DNA of 36,724 nt from Hyphomicrobiales bacterium (GCA_900472925.1 UCJU01000032.1:40458-77181); one strand, 5' to 3'. Counted from the first letter of the stretch, positions 7,585 through 17,019 are shown. Program-made: numbers and translations. Notes: generated by a model not told the origin, from the sequence alone.

Positions 7585-9819
7585 TTAATCGAAGGCACGT
7601 TTGACCGTGGACACGCAGTCCAGGTCTTTCATCTGCGACAGGAGCTGGTTGAGCTGGCGCAAATCCCAGACCTCAACGTCGAGTGCCAATTCCGAAAAGT
7701 CGGTACCGATGCGCACCATGTTCAGACCACGGATATTGACATCCAGTGTCGCGATCGATTGCGCGACCGACGCCAACGTCCCCGGTTCGTTAAGCGCATT
7801 GATCATGACGCGCGCCATGAAACGCGACTTGTTGGCCTCATCGAGATCCCAGCGGACATCGATCCAGCGTTCCGGCTCATCATCGAAGCGCTGAAGCGCT
7901 GGCGACTGGATCGGGTAGATGGTGATGCCCTTGCCCTTCTCCATGATACCGACGATGCGATCTCCCGGAACTGCCCCAGCTGCACCGAAATGCACTTCGA
8001 CATTATCAGAGAGGCCGCGAATGGGCAGCGGGTCGGGACTTTCAAGCACCTCGGCGGCGCCGTCATCTTCCAGTGCCGAGCGAGACTTGCCCGGTATCTT
8101 GAAAATCATGCCCGACGCGCTGCGCATGTTGAACCAGCCGTCATCGCCAGTCATCTTCACGGTGACGCGCTCATCCTGATAATCGGGATAGACGGCACGC
8201 AGCACATCGAGAGACGACACTTCGCCGCGACCAACCGCTGCAATGGCGTCTTCGACATCCTTTTGCGCCAGGCGATGAAGCACGGGCTTCAAGCCCTCAC
8301 GGGAAAACGGCTTGCCGGCACGCTCGAAGGTGCGCTCCAGAATACGGTAGCCAAGACCGGCATATTGCTTGCGAATGGCCATGCGGGTGGCACGGCGAAT
8401 GGCGGAACGCGCCTTGCCGGTGACGACCACCTCTTCCCATGCGGCAGGCGGAACCTGCACGCCGGAGCGAATGATCTCGACTTCGTCACCATTGTTGAGA
8501 CGCGTGACCAGCGGCATGATCCGCCCGTTGATCTTGGCGCCAACGGTGGTGTCACCGATATTGGTATGAACGGCATAGGCGAAGTCGATCGGCGTTGCGC
8601 CACGCGGCAGCGCGATCAGCTTGCCCTTGGGCGTAAAGCAGAAGACCTGATCCTGGAACAGTTCGAGCTTGGTGTGCTCCAGAAACTCTTCCGGGCTGTC
8701 GCCATCGGCCAGTGCCTCGATGGTATGGCGCAGCCACGAATAGGCGTTGGAATCCGGCGACAGCACATCGCCATTGCCGATCTGGCCGTCTTTGTAGAGC
8801 GAATGTGCCGCAATACCGAATTCGGCGATCTCATGCATCCGCTTCGTGCGGATTTGCAGTTCGATACGCTGGCGGGACGGACCGACGATTGTGGTGTGAA
8901 TGGAACGGTAATCGTTCTGCTTGGGCGTCGAGATATAGTCCTTGAACCGCCCCGGCACCACACGCCAGCGGGTATGAACGATACCGAGCGCACGGTAGCA
9001 GGCGGGAAGATCCGGCACCAGAATGCGGAAGCCGTAGACGTCGGAAAGCTGCTCGAAGGAGAGCGACTTCGACTGCATCTTGCGGAAAACCGAGTGAGGC
9101 TTCTTCTGCCGTCCTTTGACGTAGGCGCCCTCGACGCCATTGGCGACAAGCAGCTCGCGCAATTCGTCTTCGATCTTTTTGACCAGACCCTGATTCTGCT
9201 CTTCCAGACCCTGAAGACGCTTCGTCACCGTCTCGAAAGCTTCCGGATTGAGGTAGCGGAACGAGAGGTCTTCCAGCTCGTCGCGCATGTCCTGCATACC
9301 CATGCGGCCCGCAAGCGGCGCATAGATTTCCATCGTTTCTTCGGAAATGCGGCTGCGCTTGTCCTCCGGCATATGCTCCATGGTGCGCATATTGTGAAGG
9401 CGGTCAGCCAGCTTCACGAGAAGAACGCGCACGTCATCGGAAATCGCCAGCAGCAGCTTGCGCAGATTTTCCGCCTGCTTGGCTTTTTTGGTAACGAGGT
9501 CGAGCTTCTTGAGCTTGGTCAGGCCTTCTACCAGCCGACCGATGTCTTCGCCGAAGAGCTCATCGATTTCGGCACGCGTGGCGCTGGTATCTTCGATCGT
9601 GTCATGCAGCAGGGCAACCGCAATCGTCGATTCGTCGAGATGCATTTCGGTGAGGATGGCCGCGACTTCCAGCGGATGCGAAATATAGGGGTCGCCGTTT
9701 GCGCGCTTTTGCTGACCATGCTTCTGCATGGCATAGACATAGGCCTTGTTCAGCAAGGCCTCGTTGGCTTCAGGCTTGTATTTTTGAACTCGTTCAACGA
9801 GTTCGTATTGTCGCATCAT
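7585..9819 (-). CDS. rel: Bifunctional (p)ppGpp synthetase/hydrolase
   Basis: RelA/SpoT homologue, the cytoplasmic enzyme that makes and breaks the alarmone (p)ppGpp. The 744 residues hold, in order, an HD hydrolase domain with H48 and the HD pair H72-D73 (LLHDTIEDT), a synthetase domain (about 240-350, YGFRILVPDLPACYRALGIV), a TGS domain (about 385-445, VFCFTPKGKLIALPRGATP), and a C-terminal ACT domain (about 665-744, VMINALNEPGTLASVAQSI). Because the HD motif is intact the protein should both synthesise and hydrolyse. The ATG at 9819 is preferred over an upstream TTG because it gives the usual start MMRQYELVERVQ. It follows rpoZ with a 139-bp gap that holds a perfect palindrome. Confidence 0.95.
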   Translation of the reverse strand: MMRQYELVERVQKYKPEANEALLNKAYVYAMQKHGQQKRANGDPYISHPLEVAAILTEMHLDESTIAVALLHDTIEDTSATRAEIDELFGEDIGRLVEGLTKLKKLDLVTKKAKQAENLRKLLLAISDDVRVLLVKLADRLHNMRTMEHMPEDKRSRISEETMEIYAPLAGRMGMQDMRDELEDLSFRYLNPEAFETVTKRLQGLEEQNQGLVKKIEDELRELLVANGVEGAYVKGRQKKPHSVFRKMQSKSLSFEQLSDVYGFRILVPDLPACYRALGIVHTRWRVVPGRFKDYISTPKQNDYRSIHTTIVGPSRQRIELQIRTKRMHEIAEFGIAAHSLYKDGQIGNGDVLSPDSNAYSWLRHTIEALADGDSPEEFLEHTKLELFQDQVFCFTPKGKLIALPRGATPIDFAYAVHTNIGDTTVGAKINGRIMPLVTRLNNGDEVEIIRSGVQVPPAAWEEVVVTGKARSAIRRATRMAIRKQYAGLGYRILERTFERAGKPFSREGLKPVLHRLAQKDVEDAIAAVGRGEVSSLDVLRAVYPDYQDERVTVKMTGDDGWFNMRSASGMIFKIPGKSRSALEDDGAAEVLESPDPLPIRGLSDNVEVHFGAAGAVPGDRIVGIMEKGKGITIYPIQSPALQRFDDEPERWIDVRWDLDEANKSRFMARVMINALNEPGTLASVAQSIATLDVNIRGLNMVRIGTDFSELALDVEVWDLRQLNQLLSQMKDLDCVSTVKRAFD

Positions 9820-9876
9820 GTATGGGATGCCCCGAAAAAGAAAGCGCGCCAATCGTTAGATCGGCGCACACTGCTG

Positions 9877-9898
9877 CATAATCTGGGTCCAGATTATG
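9877..9898. promoter_or_regulatory. 22-bp palindrome upstream of rel
   Basis: CATAATCTGG, two bases, CCAGATTATG: a perfect 10-bp inverted repeat with a 2-base centre, about 57 bases before the rel start and 60 bases after the rpoZ stop. The short spacer makes an RNA hairpin unlikely, and there is no T-run, so a dimeric DNA-binding protein is the more natural reading. No known consensus was recognised. Confidence 0.45.
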
Positions 9899-9958
9899 AC
9901 GACAAAGCTTTACAGAGCGTAACCCGGCAGTCCCCTGCCCGGCTTTGCACCGATAGAA

Positions 9959-10354
9959 TCAATAATCGTCGTTCTTTTCCGGCGGCACAAGGCCTTCGAT
10001 GCCAGCCAGAAGATCTTCTTCCGTCATCTGGTCGAAATTCACTGTTTCCGGAGCGTCGTCATCTTCTGCGTCGGCTGAAGACGCGGAAGCAGCGATCGAA
10101 ACTGGATCGGGCTCTGGCTCGTCCACTTCGACATGCTTCTGCAGGGAGTGGATGAGGTCTTCCTTGAGGTCGTCTGGCGACAGCGTTTCGTCAGCAATTT
10201 CGCGTAGGGCAACGACGGGGTTCTTGTCGTTGTCGCGATCGATCGTGATCTGCGATCCCTGCGAAATCTGGCGCGCACGATGGCTGGCCAGGAGAACCAG
10301 TTCGAAACGGTTGTCTACTTTATCGATGCAATCTTCTACGGTGACACGGGCCAT
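9959..10354 (-). CDS. rpoZ: RNA polymerase omega subunit
   Basis: Omega subunit, which helps assemble RNA polymerase by binding the beta' subunit and in many bacteria takes part in ppGpp response. The 131 residues start [20 protein letters not shown], a diagnostic N-terminus, with the conserved [15 protein letters not shown] near 50-64. The C-terminal half is an acidic, Ala/Ser/Asp-rich tail (about 77-110), as usual in rhizobia. It stands upstream of rel on the same strand, a common pairing that joins polymerase and alarmone genes. Confidence 0.95.
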   Translation of the reverse strand: MARVTVEDCIDKVDNRFELVLLASHRARQISQGSQITIDRDNDKNPVVALREIADETLSPDDLKEDLIHSLQKHVEVDEPEPDPVSIAASASSADAEDDDAPETVNFDQMTEEDLLAGIEGLVPPEKNDDY

Positions 10355-10637
10355 TGCCTGTCCTTTGCGGTCTTAATGTCGCGGATTACCTGTCCCGATA
10401 CAGGCATTGGCGGCAGATTTCAAGTTTTTCCTGATCTGCCTCTTCAAGCGGCATCCGATCTGCGCATTCACGCCAAAAAGATCAAAGTTTACACAAATTT
10501 CCCTGATGGGGGCTGGACTGGCGAATGATGACACTTATATGAATGCTTAATAATGTACCGTATGACGCGCCCATTTTCGCAAACCGATACTGTTAAAATT
10601 ATTGGCAATCCGTTTGCCCAAGGAGGATTTTGTTTCA

Positions 10638-11210
10638 ATGTTTGATCCACGCGAAAAAATTGCACTCTTTATCGATGGTGCCAACCTTTATGCCGCATCC
10701 AAGAGCCTCGGCTTCGACATCGACTATCGAAAGCTTCTGAAGGCCTTCCAGAAGCGCGGTTACCTGCTGCGCGCCTACTACTACACGGCCCTCATCGAGG
10801 ATCAGGAATATTCCTCGATTCGTCCGCTGATCGACTGGCTTGACTATAATGGCTACAAGGTGGTCACGAAGCCCGCCAAGGAATTTACCGACGCCATGGG
10901 TCGCCGCAAGATCAAGGGCAATATGGACATCGAGCTTGCTGTCGATGCCATGGAACAGTCCGAAACGGTCGATCACCTCGTGCTGTTTTCGGGCGATGGC
11001 GACTTCACCACGCTGGTGGATGCGCTGCAACGCCGCGGCCGCAAGGTTTCCGTCATCTCGACCATGTCGACCCAGCCGCCGATGATTGCCGACGATCTGC
11101 GCCGTCAGGCCGATCATTTTATCGATCTTCTGTCACTCAAGTCGGAAATTGGCCGCGATCCGAGCGAGCGTGCTCACCGTGTCGTCGAAACTACCGAGAC
11201 CGTCGAGTAA
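10638..11210 (+). CDS. NYN-domain (LabA-like/DUF88) protein
   Basis: A 190-residue NYN-domain protein of the LabA/DUF88 group, related in fold to PIN nucleases. Acidic residues that would form the metal site are present: D13 in FIDGANLY, D97 in KGNMDIELAVDAM, and D120/D122 in LFSGDGDFTTLVDAL. Family members are thought to act on RNA, but the substrate is unknown. The ATG at 10638 has a strong AAGGAGGA 10 bases upstream; an earlier frame-matched start would add 12 residues without a ribosome site. It is divergent from rpoZ across a 283-bp gap and ends at a clear terminator, so it is likely a single-gene transcript. Confidence 0.87.
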   Translation: MFDPREKIALFIDGANLYAASKSLGFDIDYRKLLKAFQKRGYLLRAYYYTALIEDQEYSSIRPLIDWLDYNGYKVVTKPAKEFTDAMGRRKIKGNMDIELAVDAMEQSETVDHLVLFSGDGDFTTLVDALQRRGRKVSVISTMSTQPPMIADDLRRQADHFIDLLSLKSEIGRDPSERAHRVVETTETVE

Positions 11211-11236
11211 ACGTTTACAGATTACCGACAACGCAG

Positions 11237-11270
11237 GCCCGGGTATCTTGACGATGCCTGGGCTTTTTTT
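11237..11270 (+). terminator. Rho-independent terminator after the NYN gene
   Basis: GCCCGGGTATC (11237-11247) pairs with GATGCCTGGGC (11253-11263), including G-U pairs, with a 5-base loop and then seven T. Confidence 0.88.
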
Positions 11271-11382
11271 GGTCTTGGCGTCCTCGCGAACGGAATTTAG
11301 CAGTTCATTAAGTATAAAAGTGTTTTGTAGACCCTATTCGGCGCGGTGGGGATCGCGCTTCGCGACTTCAGGGATTTACGAC

Positions 11383-12879
11383 ATGACGGGACAAAACAGC
11401 GGCCATCATCTTGCGGAGAGGCTTGACTTCATCGGCCTCGGTGCTGAGCAGCGGCGCGACCTTGCGGCGCTGAAGCCCGTCATCACCGCTTCGCTCGAAG
11501 GATCGCTGGATGCGTTCTATAAAAAGGCGAAGGTAACGCCTGATACGGCGAAGTTCTTTGCCAATGAGGCCCATATCCAGCACGCCAAAAGCATGCAGAT
11601 CAAACATTGGACGCGCATCGCATCTGCTTCGTTCGACAGCGAATACACCACTGCGGTGACAGCAATCGGGCGTACCCATGCGCGCCTCGGGCTTGAGCCG
11701 CGCTGGTACATTGGCGGCTACGCGCTTGTTCTCGAAGGCATTATTCATGCGGTGGTGGAAACGCAGCTCAAAGGCTTCATGGTCGAGAAGAAGGGCAAGA
11801 AGGTCGCCAAGGACATCACTGTCGCGGTCAAGGCGGCAATGCTGGACATGGATTACTCGATTTCCGTCTATCTCGAAGCGCTTGCCGAGGAGCGCGCCAA
11901 GGTGGAACTCGAGCAGGCCCGGATGAAGGAGGAGCAGGAACACGTTCTCTCCCTGCTCAATACAGCGCTGAACCACATGGCGCAGGGCGACATGACCTCC
12001 CGGCTAGACGGCGATCTCCCTGCCGAGTTCAACGGCTTGAAAAACAATTTCAACGTTGCGCTTTCCAAGCTTTCCGGCGCATTTTCCGAGATTATCGAGG
12101 AATCCCAGAAGATTTCCGAAAATACGCGCGAACTGACGGGCTCGACGGACGATATGGCCCGCCGCACCGAGCAGCAGGCAGCGTCGCTCGAACAGACCGC
12201 TGCGTCGCTCGAGCAAATCACCACCATTTCCCGGCAATCCGCTCAACGCACGGAACAGGCCCGCGACATCGTCAAAAGCTCCGCCGAAGAGGCTGCCCGT
12301 TCCCGCCATATCGTGACGGAAACCGTGGAGGCGATGAGCGCCATAGAGCAATCGTCGCAAAAGATTGCCCAGATCGTCGGTGTCATCGATGAGATCGCTT
12401 TCCAAACGAACCTTCTGGCCCTTAATGCCGGTGTCGAGGCAGCGCGTGCCGGCGAAGCGGGCAAGGGTTTTGCCGTCGTTGCTCAGGAAGTGCGCGAACT
12501 GGCGCAACGTTCAGCCAACGCCGCCAAGGAAATCCGGGTCCTCATCGACAAATCCTCGCAGGATGTGACGACCGGCGTATCGCTGGTCAGCCGTACGGGG
12601 GAAGCACTCAATTCGATCGGTGAGAAGGTCGATCACATTCAAGAGCATATCGGCGCCATCACCCAGGCGGTGCAGGAGCAGGCCGTTGGCATCCGCGAAA
12701 TCAACTCGGCCATCAGCAGCATGGACCAATTGACGCAGCAGAATGCCGCGATGGTGGAAGAAACCAATGCGGCAACCCATGGCCTGAGTGACGTCAGCAA
12801 CAATCTTGCCGCTCTGGTCAGCCGTTTCAACGTTCAAAAAACCATGCGTCATCAGCAGACGATGTATCGCGCGGCCTGA
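11383..12879 (+). CDS. Soluble globin-coupled methyl-accepting chemotaxis protein
   Basis: Cytoplasmic chemoreceptor of 498 residues with no membrane segment. Residues about 12-175 form a globin-coupled-sensor (protoglobin) domain; H99 in AIGRTHARLGLEPRWYIGGY sits where the proximal heme histidine of HemAT-type sensors lies. A HAMP-like stretch follows (about 200-245, LNHMAQGDMTSRLDGDLP). The kinase-control module has the canonical hairpin tip VIDEIAFQTNLLALNAGVEA with AARAGEAGKGFAVVAQEVR after it. No CheR-binding pentapeptide is seen at the C-terminus (HQQTMYRAA). Oxygen or another heme ligand is the likely signal (inference). The ATG at 11383 starts the globin domain in register; the frame is open upstream but runs through the neighbouring gene. 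It has its own terminator. Confidence 0.92.
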   Translation: MTGQNSGHHLAERLDFIGLGAEQRRDLAALKPVITASLEGSLDAFYKKAKVTPDTAKFFANEAHIQHAKSMQIKHWTRIASASFDSEYTTAVTAIGRTHARLGLEPRWYIGGYALVLEGIIHAVVETQLKGFMVEKKGKKVAKDITVAVKAAMLDMDYSISVYLEALAEERAKVELEQARMKEEQEHVLSLLNTALNHMAQGDMTSRLDGDLPAEFNGLKNNFNVALSKLSGAFSEIIEESQKISENTRELTGSTDDMARRTEQQAASLEQTAASLEQITTISRQSAQRTEQARDIVKSSAEEAARSRHIVTETVEAMSAIEQSSQKIAQIVGVIDEIAFQTNLLALNAGVEAARAGEAGKGFAVVAQEVRELAQRSANAAKEIRVLIDKSSQDVTTGVSLVSRTGEALNSIGEKVDHIQEHIGAITQAVQEQAVGIREINSAISSMDQLTQQNAAMVEETNAATHGLSDVSNNLAALVSRFNVQKTMRHQQTMYRAA

Positions 12880-12922
12880 CGGGGTCGGGTGAGGCGCAGA
12901 TATTGCCGATGCTATCGAAGAC

Positions 12923-12961
12923 AACGCCAGAGTGGTTCTCTCGAACCAACTGGCGTTTTTT
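12923..12961 (+). terminator. Rho-independent terminator after the chemoreceptor
   Basis: AACGCCAG (12923-12930) pairs with CTGGCGTT (12950-12957), with an inner TGGTT/AACCA stem, followed by a run of T. Confidence 0.88.
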
Positions 12962-13125
12962 CTGTGCGTTTCACGCGTTTTTCCAGGCGTGCAAGACACG
13001 CCAGAGTAACAATTTTGTGGCCACTTTTTTTCGTTTGGGAATGACGCAAAGTATTGTATCAAATGGGCTAAATGATCGGCTGCTTCGGGCCGACGCGGCA
13101 TAGAAGCTTCAGACATCAAAGGCCC

Positions 13126-15162
13126 ATGGACGGTATTTCTTCCAAAGAACAGCGCCGGTTAGCTGCGCTCGAGAGTTACAACATTCTCGATACACCGCGC
13201 GAGCAAGATTTTGACGACATTGCACAGCTTGCATCGGCGATCTGTGGCACGCCCATTGCCGTCGTCAATCTGATTGGGGATGGCAGGCAGTTTTTCAAAG
13301 CCGAAGTGGGTTTGGGCGTACGCGAGACACCTCTGGACAGTTCATTCTGCGCAAGAGCCATTCTGGAGCAGGACTTTATGGTCGTGCCGGACGCGACCAA
13401 GGACCCGCGCTTCGACTGCAATCCGCTGGTAACAGGTGAGCCGCATATTCGTTTTTATGCCGGCGCTCTTTTGAAATCCGACGATGGACAGGCCATTGGC
13501 ACCGTCTGCGTCCTTGGCTACGAGCCGAAGGACATGACGGAGGTGCAGAAGGCCTCTCTTAAAGCACTGGCCCGCCAGGTCATGTCCCAACTCGAGTTGC
13601 GACGGACATTGCACGCGGTGTCATACGATTTGACGCTTGAGCGCCGCCTTTCGGCCAAAAGGCAGATACGCGCCAGCAAGGTGGGCGCCAAGGCGGAAGC
13701 GTTGCGCGTCAAGAATGAGCGCTCCAAAGCCGCGCATGATGCAGGCCGCATCGGTATTTTTGAACTGGATATCAAAACTGACGACATGATCGTTTCGGAC
13801 GAATTCTGCCGGATTTTCGGCGTGCCGGAACAGCAGAACTACAAAGCGTCCGTCTTCGAGAACCTCATCATTGACGGCGACAAGAAAACTGCATCTGAGC
13901 CATCCAGCCGCAGCGCTGCCAGTGCAGCCTTGAGTGTGGAATACCGGGTACGGCGCGGCAACGACCAGCGCGTGCGCTGGGTCGCGCGACGGGCGCAGTT
14001 CATTGAAGATGAACGCGGCAAACCTGTGAAGATGATCGGCGTCGTCATCGACATTACCGATTCCAAGCGCAAGGACGCTCGCATCGCGGCGCTTCTGACA
14101 CTGGGTGACAGGCTGCGCGTCGGAAAGACGGTGCAGGACATTTCCCGAATTACCTCGGAAATTCTGGCCGAGGGACTGGGTGTCAGCCGTTCGGGATATG
14201 CCACGATAAACAGCGCGCTGGATAGTATGTTTGTGGAGTTCAACTGGCTCGCCTCCGGAGCAACCTCCATTGCCGGTCAACATCCGCTCAGCCTTTTCCA
14301 GGCGACGACCAAGCGCCTTGAACTCGGCGATACGCTGGCGGTTCCCAACATCAATGCCGCGAGTTGGCTCGACAGTGATGCGGAGGCCTATGCCGCCATG
14401 GGCGTGCGGTCCTTCGTCAAGGTTCCGATCATCGACCGAGGTGCGCTTGTTGGCGTGCTGTTTGCGCATGATTCGAAGCCGCGCTTCTGGAGCAAGCTGG
14501 AACTCGATTTCGCCTGGGGCGTTGCCGACCGTGCCTATGCCGCCATCGCCAGACTGAATGCGGAATCCGAACAGCGCATTCTCAATCAGGAACTCAGCCA
14601 CCGTCTCAAGAACACACTCTCCATCGTGCAGGCGATTGCCGCGCAGACACTGCGAAACGTGACCGAAAAGGATGCCGTTGCGGCGTTCAACGGTCGGCTA
14701 CAGGCGCTGAGCTCCGCGCATGATGTGCTGCTTCAGCAATCCTGGTCGACAGCGCGGCTTCGCGAAGTCATCGGCAGGGTCATGCATCTTCATGCCGGTG
14801 ATGGCAAAGTCGTGATGTCAGGTCCGGAGGTTCCGCTTGGTCCCAAGGCCGGTCTTTCCCTGTCGCTCTTGCTGCATGAGTTGGGCACCAACGCCATAAA
14901 ATACGGTGCGCTGTCGACCGACGCCGGCGTCGTCGATATCAGTTGGCATGTCTCGGATGATCCCGAGCGGCCGATCTTGACGCTGAAATGGGAAGAAAAG
15001 GGTGGCCCGCCTGCGGCAGAACCGGAACGCAGGGGTTTTGGTTCGCGCCTGATCCGCATGGGCATTGCAGGCACTGGCGATGTGGAAAAGAATTTCACAA
15101 AGAGCGGGCTGATCGCGACGTTCCGCGCACCGCTGTCTCTCGTCATGGAGCTGGGTGAATAG
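13126..15162 (+). CDS. HWE-family sensor histidine kinase (GAF-PAS-GAF)
   Basis: Soluble sensor kinase of 678 residues. Order of domains: GAF (about 20-160), a short coiled stretch (160-205), PAS (about 205-315, GIFELDIKTDDMIVSDEF), second GAF (about 325-480), then an HWE kinase core. The phospho-acceptor H492 lies in ELSHRLKNTLSIVQAIAAQ, the N box is LLLHELGTNAIKYGALS with N589, and the WEEKGGPP motif at 622-629 identifies the HWE subfamily, common in rhizobia. There is no membrane segment and no attached receiver, so the partner is elsewhere. The PAS lacks the LOV cysteine motif, so light sensing by flavin is not supported. The ATG at 13126 is the start nearest the GAF domain; one more in-frame start lies upstream. 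Confidence 0.9.
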   Translation: MDGISSKEQRRLAALESYNILDTPREQDFDDIAQLASAICGTPIAVVNLIGDGRQFFKAEVGLGVRETPLDSSFCARAILEQDFMVVPDATKDPRFDCNPLVTGEPHIRFYAGALLKSDDGQAIGTVCVLGYEPKDMTEVQKASLKALARQVMSQLELRRTLHAVSYDLTLERRLSAKRQIRASKVGAKAEALRVKNERSKAAHDAGRIGIFELDIKTDDMIVSDEFCRIFGVPEQQNYKASVFENLIIDGDKKTASEPSSRSAASAALSVEYRVRRGNDQRVRWVARRAQFIEDERGKPVKMIGVVIDITDSKRKDARIAALLTLGDRLRVGKTVQDISRITSEILAEGLGVSRSGYATINSALDSMFVEFNWLASGATSIAGQHPLSLFQATTKRLELGDTLAVPNINAASWLDSDAEAYAAMGVRSFVKVPIIDRGALVGVLFAHDSKPRFWSKLELDFAWGVADRAYAAIARLNAESEQRILNQELSHRLKNTLSIVQAIAAQTLRNVTEKDAVAAFNGRLQALSSAHDVLLQQSWSTARLREVIGRVMHLHAGDGKVVMSGPEVPLGPKAGLSLSLLLHELGTNAIKYGALSTDAGVVDISWHVSDDPERPILTLKWEEKGGPPAAEPERRGFGSRLIRMGIAGTGDVEKNFTKSGLIATFRAPLSLVMELGE

Positions 15163-15175
15163 TCACCCAGCGTTT
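15150..15175 (+). terminator. Terminator overlapping the kinase stop codon
   Basis: GCTGGGTGA (15150-15158) pairs with TCACCCAGC (15163-15171) and is followed by GTTTT. The 4-base loop is ATAG, so the TAG stop codon of the HWE kinase lies within the loop. The same stem could work in the other direction for smpB, though without a good T-run. Confidence 0.7.
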
Positions 15176-15198
15176 TAACGTCTTCAGATTTGACGTGA

Positions 15199-15681
15199 TC
15201 AGCCAGCGTTGCCTTTAAGAATACGCGATTTCTGGCGGTTCCAGTCGCGTTCCTTCTCTGTCTCCCGCTTGTCGTGCAGCTTCTTGCCCTTGGCGACGGC
15301 AAGCTCCAGCTTTGCGCGCCCCTTGTCGTTGAAGTAGATTTTCAGCGGGACGAGCGTCATGCCTTCACGGTTGACGCCGTTGCGCATGCGATGGATTTCG
15401 CGCTTGGATAAAAGCAGCTTGCGGCGGCGACGTGGCTCATGATTGAAACGGTTGGCCTGTAGATATTCCGGCAGATGCGAATTGATCAGCCATATCTCGT
15501 TGCCTTCATCGGACGCGTAGGATTCGGCGATATTCGCTTTGCCTTCGCGCAGAGATTTGACCTCCGTACCGGTCAGCACGATGCCAGCCTCGTAGGTATC
15601 GAGGATTTCATAGTTGAACCGGGCCTTGCGGTTTTCCGCAACGATCTTGTTCACGACGCGCTGACTGCCTTTGGGGGCCAT
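15199..15681 (-). CDS. smpB: SsrA-binding protein SmpB
   Basis: SmpB binds tmRNA and brings it to stalled ribosomes for trans-translation. The 160 residues are typical: [20 protein letters not shown], then [20 protein letters not shown] (29-48), [14 protein letters not shown], and a basic C-terminal tail ([17 protein letters not shown]) that inserts in the decoding centre. It lies 109 bp downstream of dapA on the same strand; the gap holds two hairpins. smpB next to dapA is a common order in rhizobia (family knowledge). The tmRNA gene itself was not seen in this window. Confidence 0.96.
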   Translation of the reverse strand: MAPKGSQRVVNKIVAENRKARFNYEILDTYEAGIVLTGTEVKSLREGKANIAESYASDEGNEIWLINSHLPEYLQANRFNHEPRRRRKLLLSKREIHRMRNGVNREGMTLVPLKIYFNDKGRAKLELAVAKGKKLHDKRETEKERDWNRQKSRILKGNAG

Positions 15682-15721
15682 TTTTCAATCCGTTTTATTC
15701 GCCCGCAAACTGGTTGCGGCT

Positions 15722-15780
15722 CGACCCCTATGTAGTCGCGGGGTCGCCAAATGTGAAGATGCGCCGTTGCCAGCGCATCT
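15722..15780 (-). repeat. Two hairpins between dapA and smpB
   Basis: Two perfect inverted repeats follow the dapA stop in the minus direction: AGATGCGC/GCGCATCT (15757-15780, 8-base loop) and CGACCCC/GGGGTCG (15722-15746, 11-base loop). Neither has a T-run. They may slow polymerase or protect the dapA transcript end. Confidence 0.5.
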
Positions 15781-15790
15781 GTTGCCTTCA

Positions 15791-16675
15791 TCAGTTCAGG
15801 AGGCCTGCATGTTTCAACGCTGCGTCAATGGCGGCTTCCGTTGCCGGCTCCAGCGTGTCCATCAATGGCGAACGCACCGTGCGGCTGCCATTGCGTGTGC
15901 GTGACAACGCATATTTCGTGCCGCAGACGCCAGGCTCCAGGAAGATCGCCCGGTGCAACGGCATGAGACGATCCTGAAACTCCAGGGCCAATGCGAAATT
16001 ACCCGCCAGCATTGCCGCCTGGAAATCTGCGCAAAGACGCGGTGCAACGTTGGCGGTGACCGAAATGCAGCCGACGCCACCATGCGCATTGAAGCCAAGC
16101 GCTGTGCCGTCTTCACCCGACAGCTGGACGAAGTCCTTGCCGCAGGTGATGCGTTGTTCGGAGACACGATCCAGCTTACCGGTCGCGTCTTTCACGCCCA
16201 CAATGTTCTTATGCGCCTTGACCAACGCACCCATGGTCTCCGGCGTCATATCGATGACGGAGCGGGGGGGTATGTTGTAGATCACGATTGGCAATGTCAC
16301 CGCTTCGGCGATGGCCGAGAAATGTGCAAAGAGGCCCTTCTGCGTCGGCTTGTTGTAGTAAGGCGTGACGACGAGCAACGCATCGGCGCCCACTTCCTGC
16401 GCGTGCAGGGCAAGCTCTATCGCTTCGAGCGTGTTGTTGGAGCCTGCGCCAGCGATGACCGGAACCCGTTTGCCCGCCGTTTCGACGCACAGTTCAACGA
16501 CCCGTTTGTGCTCGTCATGCGACAGGGTGGGAGATTCCCCTGTTGTTCCGACAGGCACGAGGCCACTGCTGCCTTCAGCAATCTGCCACTCCACATGGGC
16601 GGCAAACGCTGTTTCGTCCACGGCGCCCTGCGCAGTGAACGGCGTAATGAGGGCGGGAATGGATCCCTTGAACAT
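15791..16675 (-). CDS. dapA: 4-hydroxy-tetrahydrodipicolinate synthase
   Basis: DapA condenses pyruvate with aspartate semialdehyde, the first committed step to lysine and meso-diaminopimelate. The 294-residue TIM barrel has the Schiff-base lysine K162 ([12 protein letters not shown]), the proton-relay Tyr133 in VIYNIPPRS, and the GTTGE pyruvate-binding motif (43-47). The ATG at 16675 has AAGGAG upstream and gives the usual start [13 protein letters not shown]; a 14-codon longer frame has no such site. It is divergent from the lytic transglycosylase, so both divergent genes serve cell-wall turnover. Confidence 0.96.
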   Translation of the reverse strand: MFKGSIPALITPFTAQGAVDETAFAAHVEWQIAEGSSGLVPVGTTGESPTLSHDEHKRVVELCVETAGKRVPVIAGAGSNNTLEAIELALHAQEVGADALLVVTPYYNKPTQKGLFAHFSAIAEAVTLPIVIYNIPPRSVIDMTPETMGALVKAHKNIVGVKDATGKLDRVSEQRITCGKDFVQLSGEDGTALGFNAHGGVGCISVTANVAPRLCADFQAAMLAGNFALALEFQDRLMPLHRAIFLEPGVCGTKYALSRTRNGSRTVRSPLMDTLEPATEAAIDAALKHAGLLN

Positions 16676-17019
16676 GCAAAACTCCTTGCGGTGAGCCAGT
16701 CCATGCTTCAGCCGCATTCCATGATTAAAACGAAGTCACATTAGAGTGGGGTTACGCCACCGACAAGCTGTTAACGGCTGCTTTTCAACGCGAAAATGCA
16801 AATATTTGCAGCGTTGAGGGCAATACCGAAGTGATGCAAGCCATGCGCTGCGAAAGCGGTCGAGCAGAGCCCCACTGACTGAAATTTGATCGAATGCGAG
16901 GCTTTGGTTTAAGGTTTCGTTAATGCTGAAAGCGGCTAATGGAGGGATGTTATCTGCCCTGGGGTTGAACAAGAATGTGGACGGGCGCTGGCAGTCATTC
17001 CAAAGTCGCGGGTAAAGGC
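16676..17019. other. Divergent control region, dapA / transglycosylase
   Basis: About 340 bp between two divergent starts. It must hold promoters for both genes. No hexamer pair, operator or riboswitch fold could be picked out with confidence. An in-frame ATG for the transglycosylase at 16975 lies inside it. Confidence 0.4.

Noticed and set aside
7540..10155. Very long plus-strand open frame (871 codons) opposite rel and rpoZ
   Set aside because: It is a mirror of two certain genes on the other strand. The protein has the low-complexity, Arg/His/Asp-rich make-up of antisense frames in GC-rich DNA, and there is no ribosome site.
13621..14601. Minus-strand frame of 326 codons opposite the HWE kinase
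   Set aside because: The kinase domains cover the same bases without a break; the antisense protein shows no domain.
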